From assembly GCF_040712315.1 (NCBI RefSeq), contig NC_134021.1:22966501-23030500 (forward strand): a stretch of 64,000 nucleotides of DNA, in the 5' to 3' direction. The notes below the pieces were generated by a model, which saw only the letters and a list, made by a program, of their open reading frames with translations, was not told where the DNA came from and searched no databases. This stretch comes from Castanea sativa (Eukaryota > Streptophyta > Magnoliopsida > Fagales > Fagaceae). Positions 12,311 to 23,340 of this stretch are shown piece after piece. The translations under genes and the position numbers were made by a program. Position 1 is the stretch's first letter. Every line of letters begins with the position of its first letter.

Positions 12311-12990
12311 TTAAATACGCTCACAGAGTTTAATGGATATGAGATGTAGAGAGATAGGTTTTTGGCCCATCCCAGAGTTGGGCCGAAGATGTTTAGAGGC
12401 CCATTCTAGAGAATACGCTCGACCCGAGGATGAGCAAGCTATGAAAAGGCCCGACGCTCGGACCCATGGTCCCATCCAAAGACTAACATGTACTTGAGCA
12501 CCTAACTTGAATTCAGTCACAAGTTACCAAACAATCCCCCTCCCACTGCTGATAACCGATTTGACAAGAAGGAACAGTGTCACAAACCTAGATAGCCACT
12601 TGAATCTCTGATTCGGTCGGTCCCACACATTGGAGAGCGAATCTATCATCATGAGGACTCCACCAACGAGAAAGTATAAAAGGGAAAGGAGGTCAAAGTG
12701 AGAGGGGTTGAAAAAATTGGGGTGTGAAACACGAGAGAAAGGAGAGACTAAAATACCAGGGAATTGAAGCCCAGCTAGGGACATAAAAGTGTGGGCTTAG
12801 CAAGAGGATAATATCCTTTGCTCGACCTCCAAAGAACTAGCAAGGATTAACTTAAAGGCCCAATCCATCACAACAGCCAACTATTTTTGGGATCTCCCAT
12901 TGTGGGCAAGAACATCACCAAATAACAAATAAATTGAGGGTCCAGGCCCAAGTAACCATTTTTTTTTTTTTTGCCTCCCTACTACATGAG
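12311..12990. mobile_element. Possible LTR-retrotransposon-derived fragment
   Basis: This stretch is GC-richer than its flanks, with words such as GCTCGACCCGAGGATGAGC and a TATA-like AGTATAAAAGGG at about 12674. That look is typical of plant gypsy LTR promoters. No matching second LTR, TG/CA ends or target duplication were found. Open frames here show no known domain. Confidence 0.3.
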
Positions 12991-13498
12991 ATATGGTCTC
13001 ACTTAAGAAAAAAAAAAAATGAGGGATATGGTTGACATAGTTAGAGGAGGAAAGGAAAAGTCAAAAGATGAAAAGTAGGGATTTGGGATGGGGAATTTTT
13101 ATGGCTAACATATTAGAGGAGGGGCCAAGCTTTTCTTACAAGTGGGCTAGCTCTTAAATGATAAGGTGTGAGACCTACTTCTTCATACTATTAAAAAGGT
13201 TTTAAAATTTTTGGGGGGGCCATGATTATGCGTAACAAAATTGGATTCTCTAAAGTATGATTTACATTCCAACCTAAAAAATATTTGAAGATACTTCTAG
13301 CTTCCTTAATGAGGTGCTCCATGGACCAATGTGATAACATTTAGAGCATCTACTTCCCGAACCAAAAATTTATGTTGGATGCCACACATGCTTTATAATA
13401 CAAGCTACATTTGCTTATGGGAAGCATAAGATATACTCTTCTAAGTTTATGAAAATATTTAAAATAAAATTTTGTGATCTATTGCCTCAATTACATGC
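12991..13498. other. No gene recognised
   Basis: AT-rich sequence up to the Gypsy-A 3' LTR, with an A-run at about 13009-13019. Nothing codes for a known protein. Confidence 0.5.
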
Positions 13499-13860
13499 TG
13501 TACGTGCAAGTTAGATTTGAGCTTATTTATGGAAGTGAAATAAGTTATCTAACAGTACATTTACATGAGAAAGCATGAAAAGATGCAAGCTTTGACATGA
13601 CACTCTAACAAGAAATAAAGAAAGTGATGGCAGGACATGAAAAAGATGCACATTTAGACAAGAAGAAGAAGAAGTTGACTATCAAAACAACATAGAACGT
13701 ACATAGAAAACCCTAGAGAAGGGATAAAAAACCATGATTTAAGCAAGAACATAACATTCTTGCTCGGCTTAGCTTGTATTATGTATCAGAAAGAAATTAG
13801 TTTACAATGAAGTTGCTTTTCTTTCCTACCAATTCTCCACTTTCACCTCAAAATTCTATT
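13499..13860 (-). repeat. Gypsy-A 3' LTR (part shared with the other LTR)
   Basis: This part aligns with 28139-28500 with scattered mismatches and a few small indels (for example one AAG unit in the GAAGAAG run). Homology stops after about CTATTTGGGTTC. The true LTR probably extends further, but the other copy is rearranged there. Confidence 0.8.
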
Positions 13861-14475
13861 TGGGTTCAACCAATAAGGGTTGTCCTCATAGCCTTCAACG
13901 CTAAAAAGTCACTATGTCCCTTTTTGGTAATACTTGAGTACCATGTCAGGTGTAGATCTCACTTCCTTCCCAAGGCATTCATGCCTTTAGCACTGACCAA
14001 GACAAAATCTCTTAGCCAGCATCTACTCTCCCTTACCTCACAGCTGCTCCACGTGTGAAGTCCAGATTCAATCACCTACTCACCCTTACCTCACAGCTGC
14101 TCCATGTGTAGAGTCTAGATTCAACAACTTATGCATTCTACCATGCCTTAGTGGTGTTATGTACATTGGCCCCCTGACTGTCAATGGCATTTAATGGCAA
14201 AGGCCTTTGACAGTCACATTGGTTCAAGCATTAAAACTCCAGTAATCATGCCTTGTGATGTTCAAAATGGACATGTGGCTTAAAAGGGTGCTCCTAGCCG
14301 TTTTGGTGCTTCTTCGTTTCTTGCGTTTTGGTAGACAGACATTACTCCTCATAAATGTCATGTCCCTTCATTTAACTGCAGTTGAAGATTTAAATAGGGA
14401 ATGTTTCTTCTTCAACCTTCATTCCCTTTGTATCTTTCTAATCTCTCTTCAAAACCTTAACCTCTACGAAAAAAA

Positions 14476-15019
14476 ATGTCAAACTCTTCCTCCGATGGCT
14501 CTAACTCCCCACAGCACTCCTCCAGCTCTTTCGAGAGTGCTTCAAGTGAGCATACTCCTTCCTCACCACCAAGCCCCGTGCATCCTCCTCTCCCTTTTTC
14601 CATTCACCCTCTGCCTCCTCAGGTTTTCATTCTCGAGGAGGTTGCTCCCTTTGATTGGAGTGACGAGAAGGAGGAGAACTCTTGAAGACCTTTGGTTGAG
14701 GGCCGAATAGGAGGTTGAAGAGGCAGCAACCGTTGCGTTCTTGAATGCACCCACTCGTCGTAGGAGAAGGCGAAGGTTTGGTTGTTCAAGCTTGAAGTCC
14801 AGCGCTTCAGGGCTCTCTGACTCCCAAGAGGCAGACTTTTCTGACAGCTCTTCTAAGGGCTCCTTTAATGGCTCCGACTTGGGGGATGATAAAGGCGAAG
14901 AGCAGGAAGAAGAGGATGATGATGATGATGATGAAGAGGAGATGGAGTATTTGGCTCCGATTTATCCCCAAGAGGACTCTAGGGATGACACGGATACCTA
15001 TATGCCAAGGTCTTCTTGA
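14476..15019 (+). pseudogene. Ser-rich / acidic antisense ORF of Gypsy-A (frameshifted)
   Basis: A Ser/Pro-rich frame of 69 codons starts at 14476, ending in PFDWSDEKEENS. It is followed in another frame by a basic run (seven Arg in a row) and a Ser-rich, then strongly acidic tail (poly-Asp/Glu at about 14915-14940) to 15019. A single frameshift plus one in-frame TAG separates them, so this was probably one protein of about 180 residues. A TATA-like TTTAAATAGG lies about 90 bp upstream of the ATG and A/T-rich sequence follows the end. No domain recognised; the composition is like the disordered N-terminal parts of extra ORFs in plant gypsy elements. It could be an independent gene or the first exon of the PMD gene downstream. 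Confidence 0.5.
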
Positions 15020-15600
15020 GTTGCTCATCGTTGAACTTGCTGCTATTTCTCTCTTCTTTTTTTTTTTTTAATTGTTGTTTTTTTATTATTTAGGTTTATT
15101 TTGTTTAGCCAATCTTTTGGCTTAAGTTGTAAAAAGAAAAAAACTTTATTTTTCTTATTTTGGGGTATAAATTTTTGTGTTCTTTTGTAATTAGGATAGA
15201 GGTGATAGGCCATAAGGGCCAAATCATGTAAATCCCTCTTTTTTGTTTTGTAGAAAAAAACTTTTAGACACAAAAATATATAAAAGAAAGAAAGTTATTT
15301 ACTATATGTTTATTGTCTTTCTTTAATGTTGTATTATATGTTTATTTTATCATATATCAAATTCCTACATAACACATAAGGATAAACATATCAGTTAATA
15401 AAATGTGAAATGCAATGAATTAAATCATACCTGTTAGTGAAGGGTTATGCCTTTGCCCTTGGATTGTAAATGCGGTGTTCTTGATTTTAGCACCATTAAC
15501 TATCATTCCTTGTCAAAAATTCAGTTTCGTCCTTATGTTGACACGTGTCAATTTTGAAAAGATGTCTTTTTTTTGGAGGGAAAACACTAACTTCTCAAAG

Positions 15601-15608
15601 TATAAAAG
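15601..15608 (+). promoter_or_regulatory. TATA box of the antisense PMD gene
   Basis: TATAAAAG lies about 100 bp upstream of the ATG at 15703, followed by a pyrimidine-rich leader (CTCCTTTTTCCCTTATC). This layout fits a Pol II promoter driving the gene opposite to gag-pol. Confidence 0.5.
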
Positions 15609-16211
15609 GAAAAACAAATATTTCCTTCCTTATTTTTCTCCTTTTTCCCTTATCTTCTCATTCTTTAACCCGAAACCCAAAACTCTTCTCACAGATCAAA
15701 CCATGGGTATGAAACGCGGTCTTCGATCTAGCTCTGCCAAATTTGTAGAATTTTCTGCCTCAAAAGGTAACAAACCCCTTCTAAGAGGAGATGAATATCC
15801 TTTTATAGAAGAATAGTGGATCACCCCTCCCATCTTTGAAGATTACTTACTTGACAAAAGTCTCAATTGGGACTCAACTCCTTGCTTTGAAGACCCTCCC
15901 TATATAGCATGTGGAGAACGTGATGATCTTCAAACTATGAATTTGGAATTAAAGCACATTCCAAGGCTTGGCACTTACAGGGGAGATTTTGCTCCCACCA
16001 TAGATGTGGTTTTCAAATCTCACTTGAATTTCCAGAGGTTGGAGAAGCTAGTGTCGAAGGGTGTTAGCTCATCCTCCTTTCATGGATATCTTGCAGAAAG
16101 TAAAGCCTATGGAGACCATTCTTGTATTCTCTAATTTAGAGATCAGCAAGGATAGTGAAAGCTTACTTTCTCTTCTATATTGCTGGAATTCTGTTACTCA
16201 CACATTCTTCA

Positions 16212-17248
16212 TGTTGGGAAATTTAGACCCCGATAGATAGAATTAACAAGTTTTAAACCCAAGTTGTTAATTAGATTTATTATGAATAAACTTGTTAGAA
16301 CAAACAAACATCAATATCATGTCAAAACTAAGTGCAGCGAAAAAATAAATAAGACAAGATATGATGACCCAGAAAAACCAATGAAATCAACCAGTTTCAC
16401 AGTAAAAAACCTGGGGGGAAACCTTCCCAAAAAGCAATTCACTATAGTAAAGAGAAGTTTCAGATCTAGTACAAAACCTTTGTCCTTAGACTCTACAATC
16501 CCCGTAGATGAACTTACAACAGAAACCTTCTACTGCTTTAGAACCTCTAAACTCTTCAATATATGAACGCCACCCTTTGATGCACGGATCCCAGTACGTG
16601 ACTAACTCCTTTGCAAGAATCCCAGTATGTGACTCACTCACCAACTTGAGAAAGAAGAATGTTGGCTGCAAAATTTTTCACTTCATCAACAATGAAGATC
16701 AAGAAGCACTTGGTTACAAAACCCTAAGGCACAAAGACGCAATAGCTTTTTCCAGAGAGAATAAGGCTTTGGTCACTTTTTGCATATGTTCTCCTTGTAT
16801 TCTCTTATGTGACGGCCTTTAAAATAAGCCTTATATATGCCTAGGGTTGTGAGAAAAGAAACTCTACACAAATACAAAAGCTTGGGCCGAAAATCAGATC
16901 TAAAAATTCTGATTTCCGTAACCTCGATAGATGCCTCGATAGATAGCAGGTGTCAAGCCTTATTAAATCTCGATAGATAGCTATCTGTCGAGCAGCTGTC
17001 CGCAGGTGTCCACAGGTGTCCAGCTATTTGTCCGCAGGTGTCTAGCTTTTGTGAACACTTTTTCTTCACTTGTTTCTTGGTCTAATCTTCATAGCTTTAA
17101 TACTAAACTTGAAACCTTGTTTCTTGAAGTATCAAAAACATCATAGATCTACCCAATTACAAGTAAAGTGTGTTTTTGTCAAAAGATTAGTCAATTACAT
17201 AAATGAATGACATATGTTCTTATCAAGTGAACCACATATGTCCTAACA
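16212..17248. mobile_element. Solo LTR (family L1, 1037 bp) inserted in the PMD gene
   Basis: Ends are TGTTGGG...CCTAACA, flanked by perfect 5-bp direct repeats CTTCA at 16207-16211 and 17249-17253. Removing it rejoins the PMD reading region (SVTHTFFM to SLYFLVDVHEILRLPLFGD). The inside has repeated CTCGATAGAT and AGGTGTCC words near 16920-17040. No coding domain is present, so it is a solo LTR. A diverged relative is split across 28574-33653. Confidence 0.88.
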
Positions 17249-17260
17249 CTTCATAGGGTG

Positions 17261-17890
17261 TCAAGAAATCTCTATATTTTTAGTAGATGTCCATGAGATA
17301 TTGAGACTTCCCCTGTTCGGAGATGGTAAGGTGGTTAACATTTCTTTATCTCCTAATAAGTCTAAAGCTGTGAAGTTCTTTGAAGATGTAGTGAAAAAAA
17401 CTTTGAAGAAAGCTGTTCTAAAAAAGGCAAGGAAAAGGAAAGCCCCCAACGAGGAAGTACCAGAGGATGCTAGTGTTGGCAGAGACAAAGGCTCCAGTGC
17501 TAACTTCGTAGGGTGGATCAGATGTTTTTGGAGGGAATATGCTGATGGCGTGGATGAGGAAGCCAATGGAGACTCCCTGAAGGAAGGTACTGACTTTGTT
17601 GTTGGAGAAGGTAACTTTAGTTCCTATGAACTTGAAGCCTTTATTGCCTTTTTACTTTTCTGCCATCTGTTTGAGAGATATCATGAAAAGATTCTAAGTA
17701 GACATTTCCTTTTAGCTGTTAAACTAGCTAGAGAACAATCTTTCCCCCTTGCCCCATATTTTCTAGGAACTTTATATTCTCACCTAGATTATTTTACCCT
17801 TGACTTGCAACGCTCCTGGGGTAGATTTCAAGTTGAAACTTCCGTACCCGTTGTTTTTTTACAAATATGGTTATGAGAACACTTTAGAAA
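17261..17890 (+). other. PMD core domain segment
   Basis: This is the longest intact stretch of the PMD gene (191 codons from 17301). It carries the LPLFGDG motif, a basic KKTLKKAVLKKARKRK insert, the SSANFVGWIRCFWREYADG block and the LSRHFLLAVKLAREQSFPL block. These follow the order known for transposon-type PMD domains. Strength of the match rests on recognition by eye. Confidence 0.7.
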
Positions 17891-19853
17891 TTATGCTCCT
17901 ATCCTTAGAGCGTTAAGCTCTTATGAGACCAGTCTACCATCACCCTAAGGTTTGCCACGATCTTGGCATTAGAATAAAGTAGCAGTATCTTCCAACATTT
18001 TCCTTAGCAAAGTGTTAGATGACCCAACTGACTAGACAGCTAGACCTTATTCTACTTTGGAGGGTGGACTTTCTCCACTATTCACTTCCTTAGAAAGCAT
18101 CTCTATTTTTTGTTACAGAGACATCCCCTGGTCTGAGGAAGAACTTTCTTTTGTTGTTTGTGCTTTTCCTTCTCATTTTCAGGCTCGCTTTCAAGATGAG
18201 TATGAAACTCAAACCTACAACCCTCATCAAGATTTTAGTATCAAGCCCTGAGATCCCCTTCACTTCCCCTACCAAAAATGAATTTCCTTCACCCAGGTTC
18301 AAGTCATGGTGGTCCGACATTAGAGAACGTGTTAGGAATTTTGGGGAAAGTGGTGCCCAATGAGTGGAAGTTCCACCTATCTTTCAGGGAGACTTGACTT
18401 TGAAACCCCTTCCAAAAGCCAAACCTTTAAGCACCAAGAGAAAGAAGAATGCAAAAACCCTTCTAATAAGAAGCCCAAGGTACATTCTTTTCTCTATAGT
18501 GACTTTCTTGTAACCTCTTCTTTTATCCTTGAACTCAAGTAACTTTTCTTCTTTTCTCTATTTTTGACTTTTGACAGGTTACATGCTCCGTTCCTCAAGC
18601 TCACCCCAAAGCTAAAGTCACTTCTTCAACCCTAGAGGTTTCTATACAATAAATAACTTCCAATGAAGAGACAGAGTTTAACACTAAAAGGAAGGACTCA
18701 AATTGAGTGTACACCAAAAATCCTCAAGAGAAAGAAGAATTAACAGAAGCCACTTCCAAGGAACAAGAGGGTGAAAGTGCTCTGAAAGCATCTGATCCAT
18801 TGCTCTCTCTGGTTTCTCCCAATCTAAGAGTAACTTGTTCTCTATTACTCTCCAAATATTTCGAAACCATGAGGGAAACCAGCAAGTGGACCCTGTCACT
18901 TAGAGGCTTTCTCTTATAGCAAATTGGGTCTATCATATCCCAATTGCAGTCAAAGTGTAAAGAGAAGTGTCTGGCTCTCCCCCTTGACAATTTCCTTTCC
19001 ACACTGAGTGAGGCTGAGAGCCTAAGTGTCAATGTCACTTGGTTAAAGAGCCGCGTCATGGCATTAAGGGACTTAAAGAAGGAAGGACCCTCTGCTCATG
19101 CTTCTTGGTCCTCACTTCGTGAATTAAGAGTTAAAGAGAACTTGTGTATCAACAAAGTGAAGGAAGCAAAATCAGTGCTACAGGTGCATATCACTTCAAT
19201 CAATCAACAGTAGGGGTGTCAAATGGGTGGATTTGGGGTAGGCATATTTGGGTTGGGTATATAAAACTCATTTACCCATTAAAACCCATTTAACTAATTA
19301 CTTTTAACCCAAATCCAACCCAAGTATTATGGGTAAGCCCCAACTCACCCAATTACCCAATTATCAAAATTACCAGAATGCCATTAAAGTAAAAACCCCA
19401 ACATTTTCTTGGATTCCCTTTTCCACTCTCTCTAGTCTCCATTCTTGGGATTAAAAAATTCCACATAAGCACATCCACATCAGCAATTATATTAAAAATC
19501 CAAATACAAAAAAATTTCTTTTCTTTTCTATTTTCTCTCACTTTCTTGGCAACCAAACAGTGCAACAAATACAAAGAAATATCATTTCAAGCTCAAAACT
19601 TTCCATCGGTGACAAACCAGAGAGCAACGTTTCCGGTCACTAGAGCTCAGAGACTAAAATATACAAGCCAAGCACTCATCAGGCAACTCAAAGATATAGT
19701 CAGGATTGCCACCATCGATAATCTCGTAGTCGTCGTTATCTACAAGGAGTTGCATCTGGCAGATCAGGGCCATTGATTTCGTCTTAGGTCGATGGCTGTG
19801 ATTGATTTCACGGCGACTGGAAATGGCAGCCATCGAAGTTGACTGGCCCAGCC

Positions 19854-19949
19854 GACGACAAGTTCAATTCCTTTGGCTCTGCCAAAGCCAAGGTTTACAG
19901 GCTCTTCGGCAGAGAAAAGCCCGTCCACAAAGTCCTTGGCGGTGAAAAA
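19854..19949 (+). pseudogene. Captured reticulon-like (RTNLB) gene fragment
   Basis: Plus-strand translation gives [11 protein letters not shown] followed by [19 protein letters not shown], then EKHDL and a CT microsatellite. The run [16 protein letters not shown] is the conserved start of the reticulon homology region of plant RTNLB proteins, normally followed by GKPADV. The following G is replaced and homology ends there. Only about 30 codons are present inside the hAT-type element, so this is a transduced exon piece, not a gene. Confidence 0.75.
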
Positions 19950-19950
19950 C

Positions 19951-19952
19951 AT

Positions 19953-19984
<32 letters not shown>
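19951..19984. repeat. CT microsatellite
   Basis: About 16 CT units, directly following the reticulon fragment inside the hAT-type element. A reciprocal GA run lies at about 20143-20172, so the two could pair in a folded strand. Confidence 0.9.
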
Positions 19985-19986
<2 letters not shown>

Positions 19987-20140
19987 TTTGATCTGTTTGT
20001 TTGATGAGAAAATGTAGGAAATTTTGCGTTTTTGTCTTTTTGTTTAACCTTTTTTTCATGTGTGAAATTTAGCGCAAGAAATCGGTATTAGTTTATATGA
20101 AATTTCCGATTGCTTGGTTCTATTTTTTTTATTTGTTTCA

Positions 20141-20142
<2 letters not shown>

Positions 20143-20172
<30 letters not shown>
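20143..20172. repeat. GA microsatellite
   Basis: About 14 GA units inside the hAT-type element, the complement of the CT run at 19951-19984. Confidence 0.9.
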
Positions 20173-20176
<4 letters not shown>

Positions 20177-20874
20177 GTTTGGAGGTTGAGAAAATGAAGG
20201 AAAATGAAAACCCTAAAACACTGAAAAGTCTAAGGGCTTTTTTTTTTTTTAATGGGAAGGGCTGGGTTGAATTTAGATATATTGTTTTTGGGTTAAATGG
20301 GTCTCAATGGGTTTTTAGTTAAAACCCAAAAATCACTGGGTCTAATTGGGTTAATGCCCATTTAACCCAACTAATAATTGAGTGGATTTGGGTTCAATTA
20401 GAGTGGGTGGGTTTGGGCGGGCAAATGGGTTTGGGCGGGCAAATGGGTTTAGGCTTACTTTGCCACCCTTAATCAATAGATTTCAAGTGGAATTGTCATC
20501 TCAGTAAGAAGTAAGTTCTACCCTTCAAGATCAAATAGAAGGTGTCACTATAAAACGTAGCTCTTTAAGAAGAGAGATTGAAAAGTTAGAAGCCGAGCTA
20601 GGAGCTCTGAGTGATCCAGACTTTTCCCTTGAAAATTTTAGTTTTTTCACAAACATTCTCTAATTTTCAAGTTGTAATATTTTTGTGGTATTGAAAGGCC
20701 ATGCGGTTGTACTCTAACTTTACCATGCCTTATTTTACCAAACTATTTAGACTTTGCATGCATATTATGGACAACATCATATGAAATAACTGCAAAACAT
20801 GAGTTTATAGCATGAGTTTTGCAAAACATAAAATCTTTTTTGACATGATGGCCACAAAAAATGTTTTTACAAGG

Positions 20875-22409
20875 TTAAGCATGATATTTCTTAAAATGAG
20901 CTCCGCTAATAGGGCTATACGCCTTTATACCTACTTGATCCTTTAGCCAATAATGTCCTGTTGCATGTGCTTCCTCTACTATGTATGGTCCTTCTCATTT
21001 TGGAGAAAACTTATATTTTACAACTCTAGCAACTCCTTGTACATGCGGGGCAGCTTTCCTAACAAGTTCTCCTACTTGAAACTTCCTTTCTTTGACTTGG
21101 CCTTCATGCTTAGCCTTCATGTTAGCCTGGTAAAGGCGGTAATGAGAGGTAGCGTTGTCATGCATTTCCTCCATAATTTTCAAAGTGTCTTTTCTGGGTA
21201 TTCCTGCAATTTTTGCCAGTTTCACCGCTGGCCTTACTAAATCTATTGGGATAATAGCCTTTGTGCCATAGACTAAAGAAAAGGGTGAAGCTCTTGTAGC
21301 TTGTGATTTGGCTTTTCTATGAGCCCATAAAGCTATAGGAAGCTCCTCCTTCCACCCCTTTCCATTCTCCTTAGTCATTTTTTTCAATATCTTCAGCAAT
21401 CTATTGTTAGAGGCCTCAACTTGACCATTTCCCTTGGGACAATAAGGTGTAGATGTCGTGTGAGAAATGGAGTATCAGTCTATTAAATGATGCACCTTAT
21501 TTAGGAATGGCATACCATTGTCAGAAATAATTTTTTTGGGTACCCCAAAACGACATATTATATTCTCCCTCAAGAAATTAGCCACTGAGCTACCTGTTGC
21601 CTTCTTTAGAGCCACAACTTCTACCCACTTGGTAAATAGCTCAGTGGTTACCAATATCCATGTACATCCTTTAGAGGGGGGGGGGGGTTTATAGGTCCTA
21701 TAAAATCCAGCTCCCAATTGTGGAATGGATATGGAGCCACAGTTGGATGAAGACTCTGATGGTTGGTGTGTATTTCATCTCCCAGCCTTTGGCATTCTTG
21801 ACATTTTTTTGCAAAGTCTTGAGCATCCTTTTACCATAGCTTTCTCCCACCCGGGTGTCTTGCTGGTTCTCCTTCATGCAAGTCTGAAAGAACGCTATTA
21901 AATTCTTTAGTAGGAATACATACCATCCATCTCCCTTGGAAACTTCTTTTGAACAATTTCTCATCTACCACTTTAAACCCAGTCACATATTTTTTCAACT
22001 TCTCTCTTTGTACACCATCAATAGGAAAAATACCTTGTAAAAGGTATCTTAAGTATGGATCCTACCAATCTTCTTCCAATAACTCACCATTAAGCACTTT
22101 TGCTTGATCTAGAGGAATAACATAACAAGTTTTACAACTCCGTTGTTCATCCTTAACATCACTGGCCATCTCTGGCCAGAAGACCCCTAGCCTTTGCAAT
22201 CTCCTATAGAGGTTGACATCAAGATTTACACCACAAATATCATAGTGCAATCTATGCAACAACGTCAATCCCTCCTGCCTTGAAACACATTTCTTTAGCA
22301 AACCTTCTACTCCCCTAAGAAACAAATCTCCATTGATCCTAAGGAAGTCTTTCATAATTGCTAGTAACTTTGACTTAACACACTTTCCTTGAGCCATTGC
22401 TTTTAACAA
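20875..22409 (-). pseudogene. Gypsy-A integrase (decayed)
   Basis: Minus-strand pieces in order: zinc-binding region (LLHRLHYDICGVN...CKTC), core with ILVTTELFTKW, SDNGMPF and GNGQVEASNN, and a C-terminal GPY-type module (EGPYIVEEAHATGHYWLKD) ending at a stop at 20875. The usual first catalytic Asp (TDYFTKW) is Glu here, while the second Asp and the Glu are kept. Several stops and frameshifts, plus a G-run at about 21677, break the frame. It cannot make an active enzyme. Confidence 0.85.
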
Positions 22410-22460
22410 GGGTTCTCACAAATCCTAAGGGAAACATAGTTCATCTTGAACTAAACTAAG

Positions 22461-23340
22461 CTACTTCTCAATTCGAAGGGTCATATTTTCTTTCTTTAGT
22501 ACAGACTTGGTGGCTAGAGTAGCTAGCGAGTCAGCAAGCTTGTTCTTATCTCTGTTAACCACCTTGTACTCTATGAAAGTAAAGTGTTCCATGACTTTTT
22601 GCACCGCAAATCTGTAAGCATCCAGATTAGGATTCTTCACTCCATAAATTCTCTCAACTTGTTTTATCACTAACTCAGAGTCACCAAATACCTTCAACCC
22701 TTTTATACCTAACCTTCTAGCAGCCTTCAGTCCTACCAACAAGGTTTCATATTCTACTTCATTGTTAGAACCAGGGAAATCTAATTTATAGGCAAACGTA
22801 TGCTTTTCCCCTAGTGACTTTAAGACTACTCCTATCCCTCTTCCTTGAACTGTAGATGACCCATCAAAATACACTGACCACTCTTGTTCCTCTGTCACCA
22901 TAATTTCCTGTTAAGGGGGTGAAAAATCACTTGTCACAAGAAAATTAGCTAGCAGATCAACCACTACCTGGCCTTTAATGGTGGTTGGCCGTATGCATTC
23001 CTGATAATTGAGATCGTGTCAAAAGATACTTCACAGGATTACTCTTAGTCACCAGTTGCACATTATGTCCTAGAAAGTAATTATTGAACTTCGTCACAGT
23101 AAAACCTAAAGACAAACATACTTTCTCAGCAGTTGAGTATCTTAGCTCTAGTCCCTTCATAAGCCTACTTATATAGTACATTGGCTTCTCTACCCCTTCC
23201 TATTCCTGAGCTAACAATTGCTCCAAAGAATTGCTCCATATTTGCTATGTACAATAGCAAGGGTTTCCTAGGTACATAGGCCACCATGGTGTGGGGATCT
23301 GCCAATATCATCTGAATTTTCTTAAATACATATTGGCATT
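22461..23340 (-). pseudogene. Gypsy-A RNase H and second (aRNH) RNase H domains
   Basis: 22975-23181 encodes the classical RNase H-side piece (YYISRLMKGLELRYSTAEK, YFLGHNVQLVTKSNPVKYLL). 22461-22901 is an open 146-codon frame with a second RNase H: VYFDGSSTVQGRGIG, NNEVEYETLLVGLKAA, GDSELVIKQV, NKLADSLATLA, keeping the Asp-Glu-Asp-Asp residues. Two RNase H modules in series are diagnostic of the Tat lineage. Confidence 0.85.

Larger units (their letters stand above)
19211..20471. mobile_element. Non-autonomous hAT-type element carrying a reticulon fragment
   Basis: Terminal inverted sequences TAGGGGTGTCAAA and TTTGCCACCCTTA are flanked by 8-bp direct repeats ATCAACAG (19203-19210) and ATCAATAG (20472-20479), one mismatch. 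The 8-bp duplication and the GGGTGTCAAA ends are typical of hAT. Subterminal GGGTTT/AACCCA words are abundant on both sides. There is no transposase. The interior contains CT and GA microsatellites and a fragment of a reticulon-like gene. It interrupts the PMD tail (upstream reading ...VHITSINQQ). Confidence 0.85.
15703..20663 (+). pseudogene. Plant mobile domain (PMD, aminotransferase-like) gene inside Gypsy-A, twice interrupted
   Basis: Starting at MGMKRGLRSSS, the conceptual protein contains an N-terminal region (YLAESK...LVFSNLEISKDSES), then the PMD signature LRLPLFGDGKVVNIS at about 17305, WIRCFWREYADG, an FIAFLLFCHLFE helix and LAVKLAREQSFPLAPYFLG. A long charged, probably coiled-coil tail follows and ends KRSSLRREIEKLEAELGAL at about 20560-20625, stop at 20661. 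It is broken by early stops (for example at 15814), frameshifts, a solo LTR (16212-17248) and a hAT element (19211-20471). PMD proteins such as MAIN and MAIL1 act with PP7-like phosphatases in transposon silencing, and transposon-borne PMD versions are known. It runs convergent to pol; the two stops lie 212 bp apart. Function inside the element is unknown. Confidence 0.75.
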
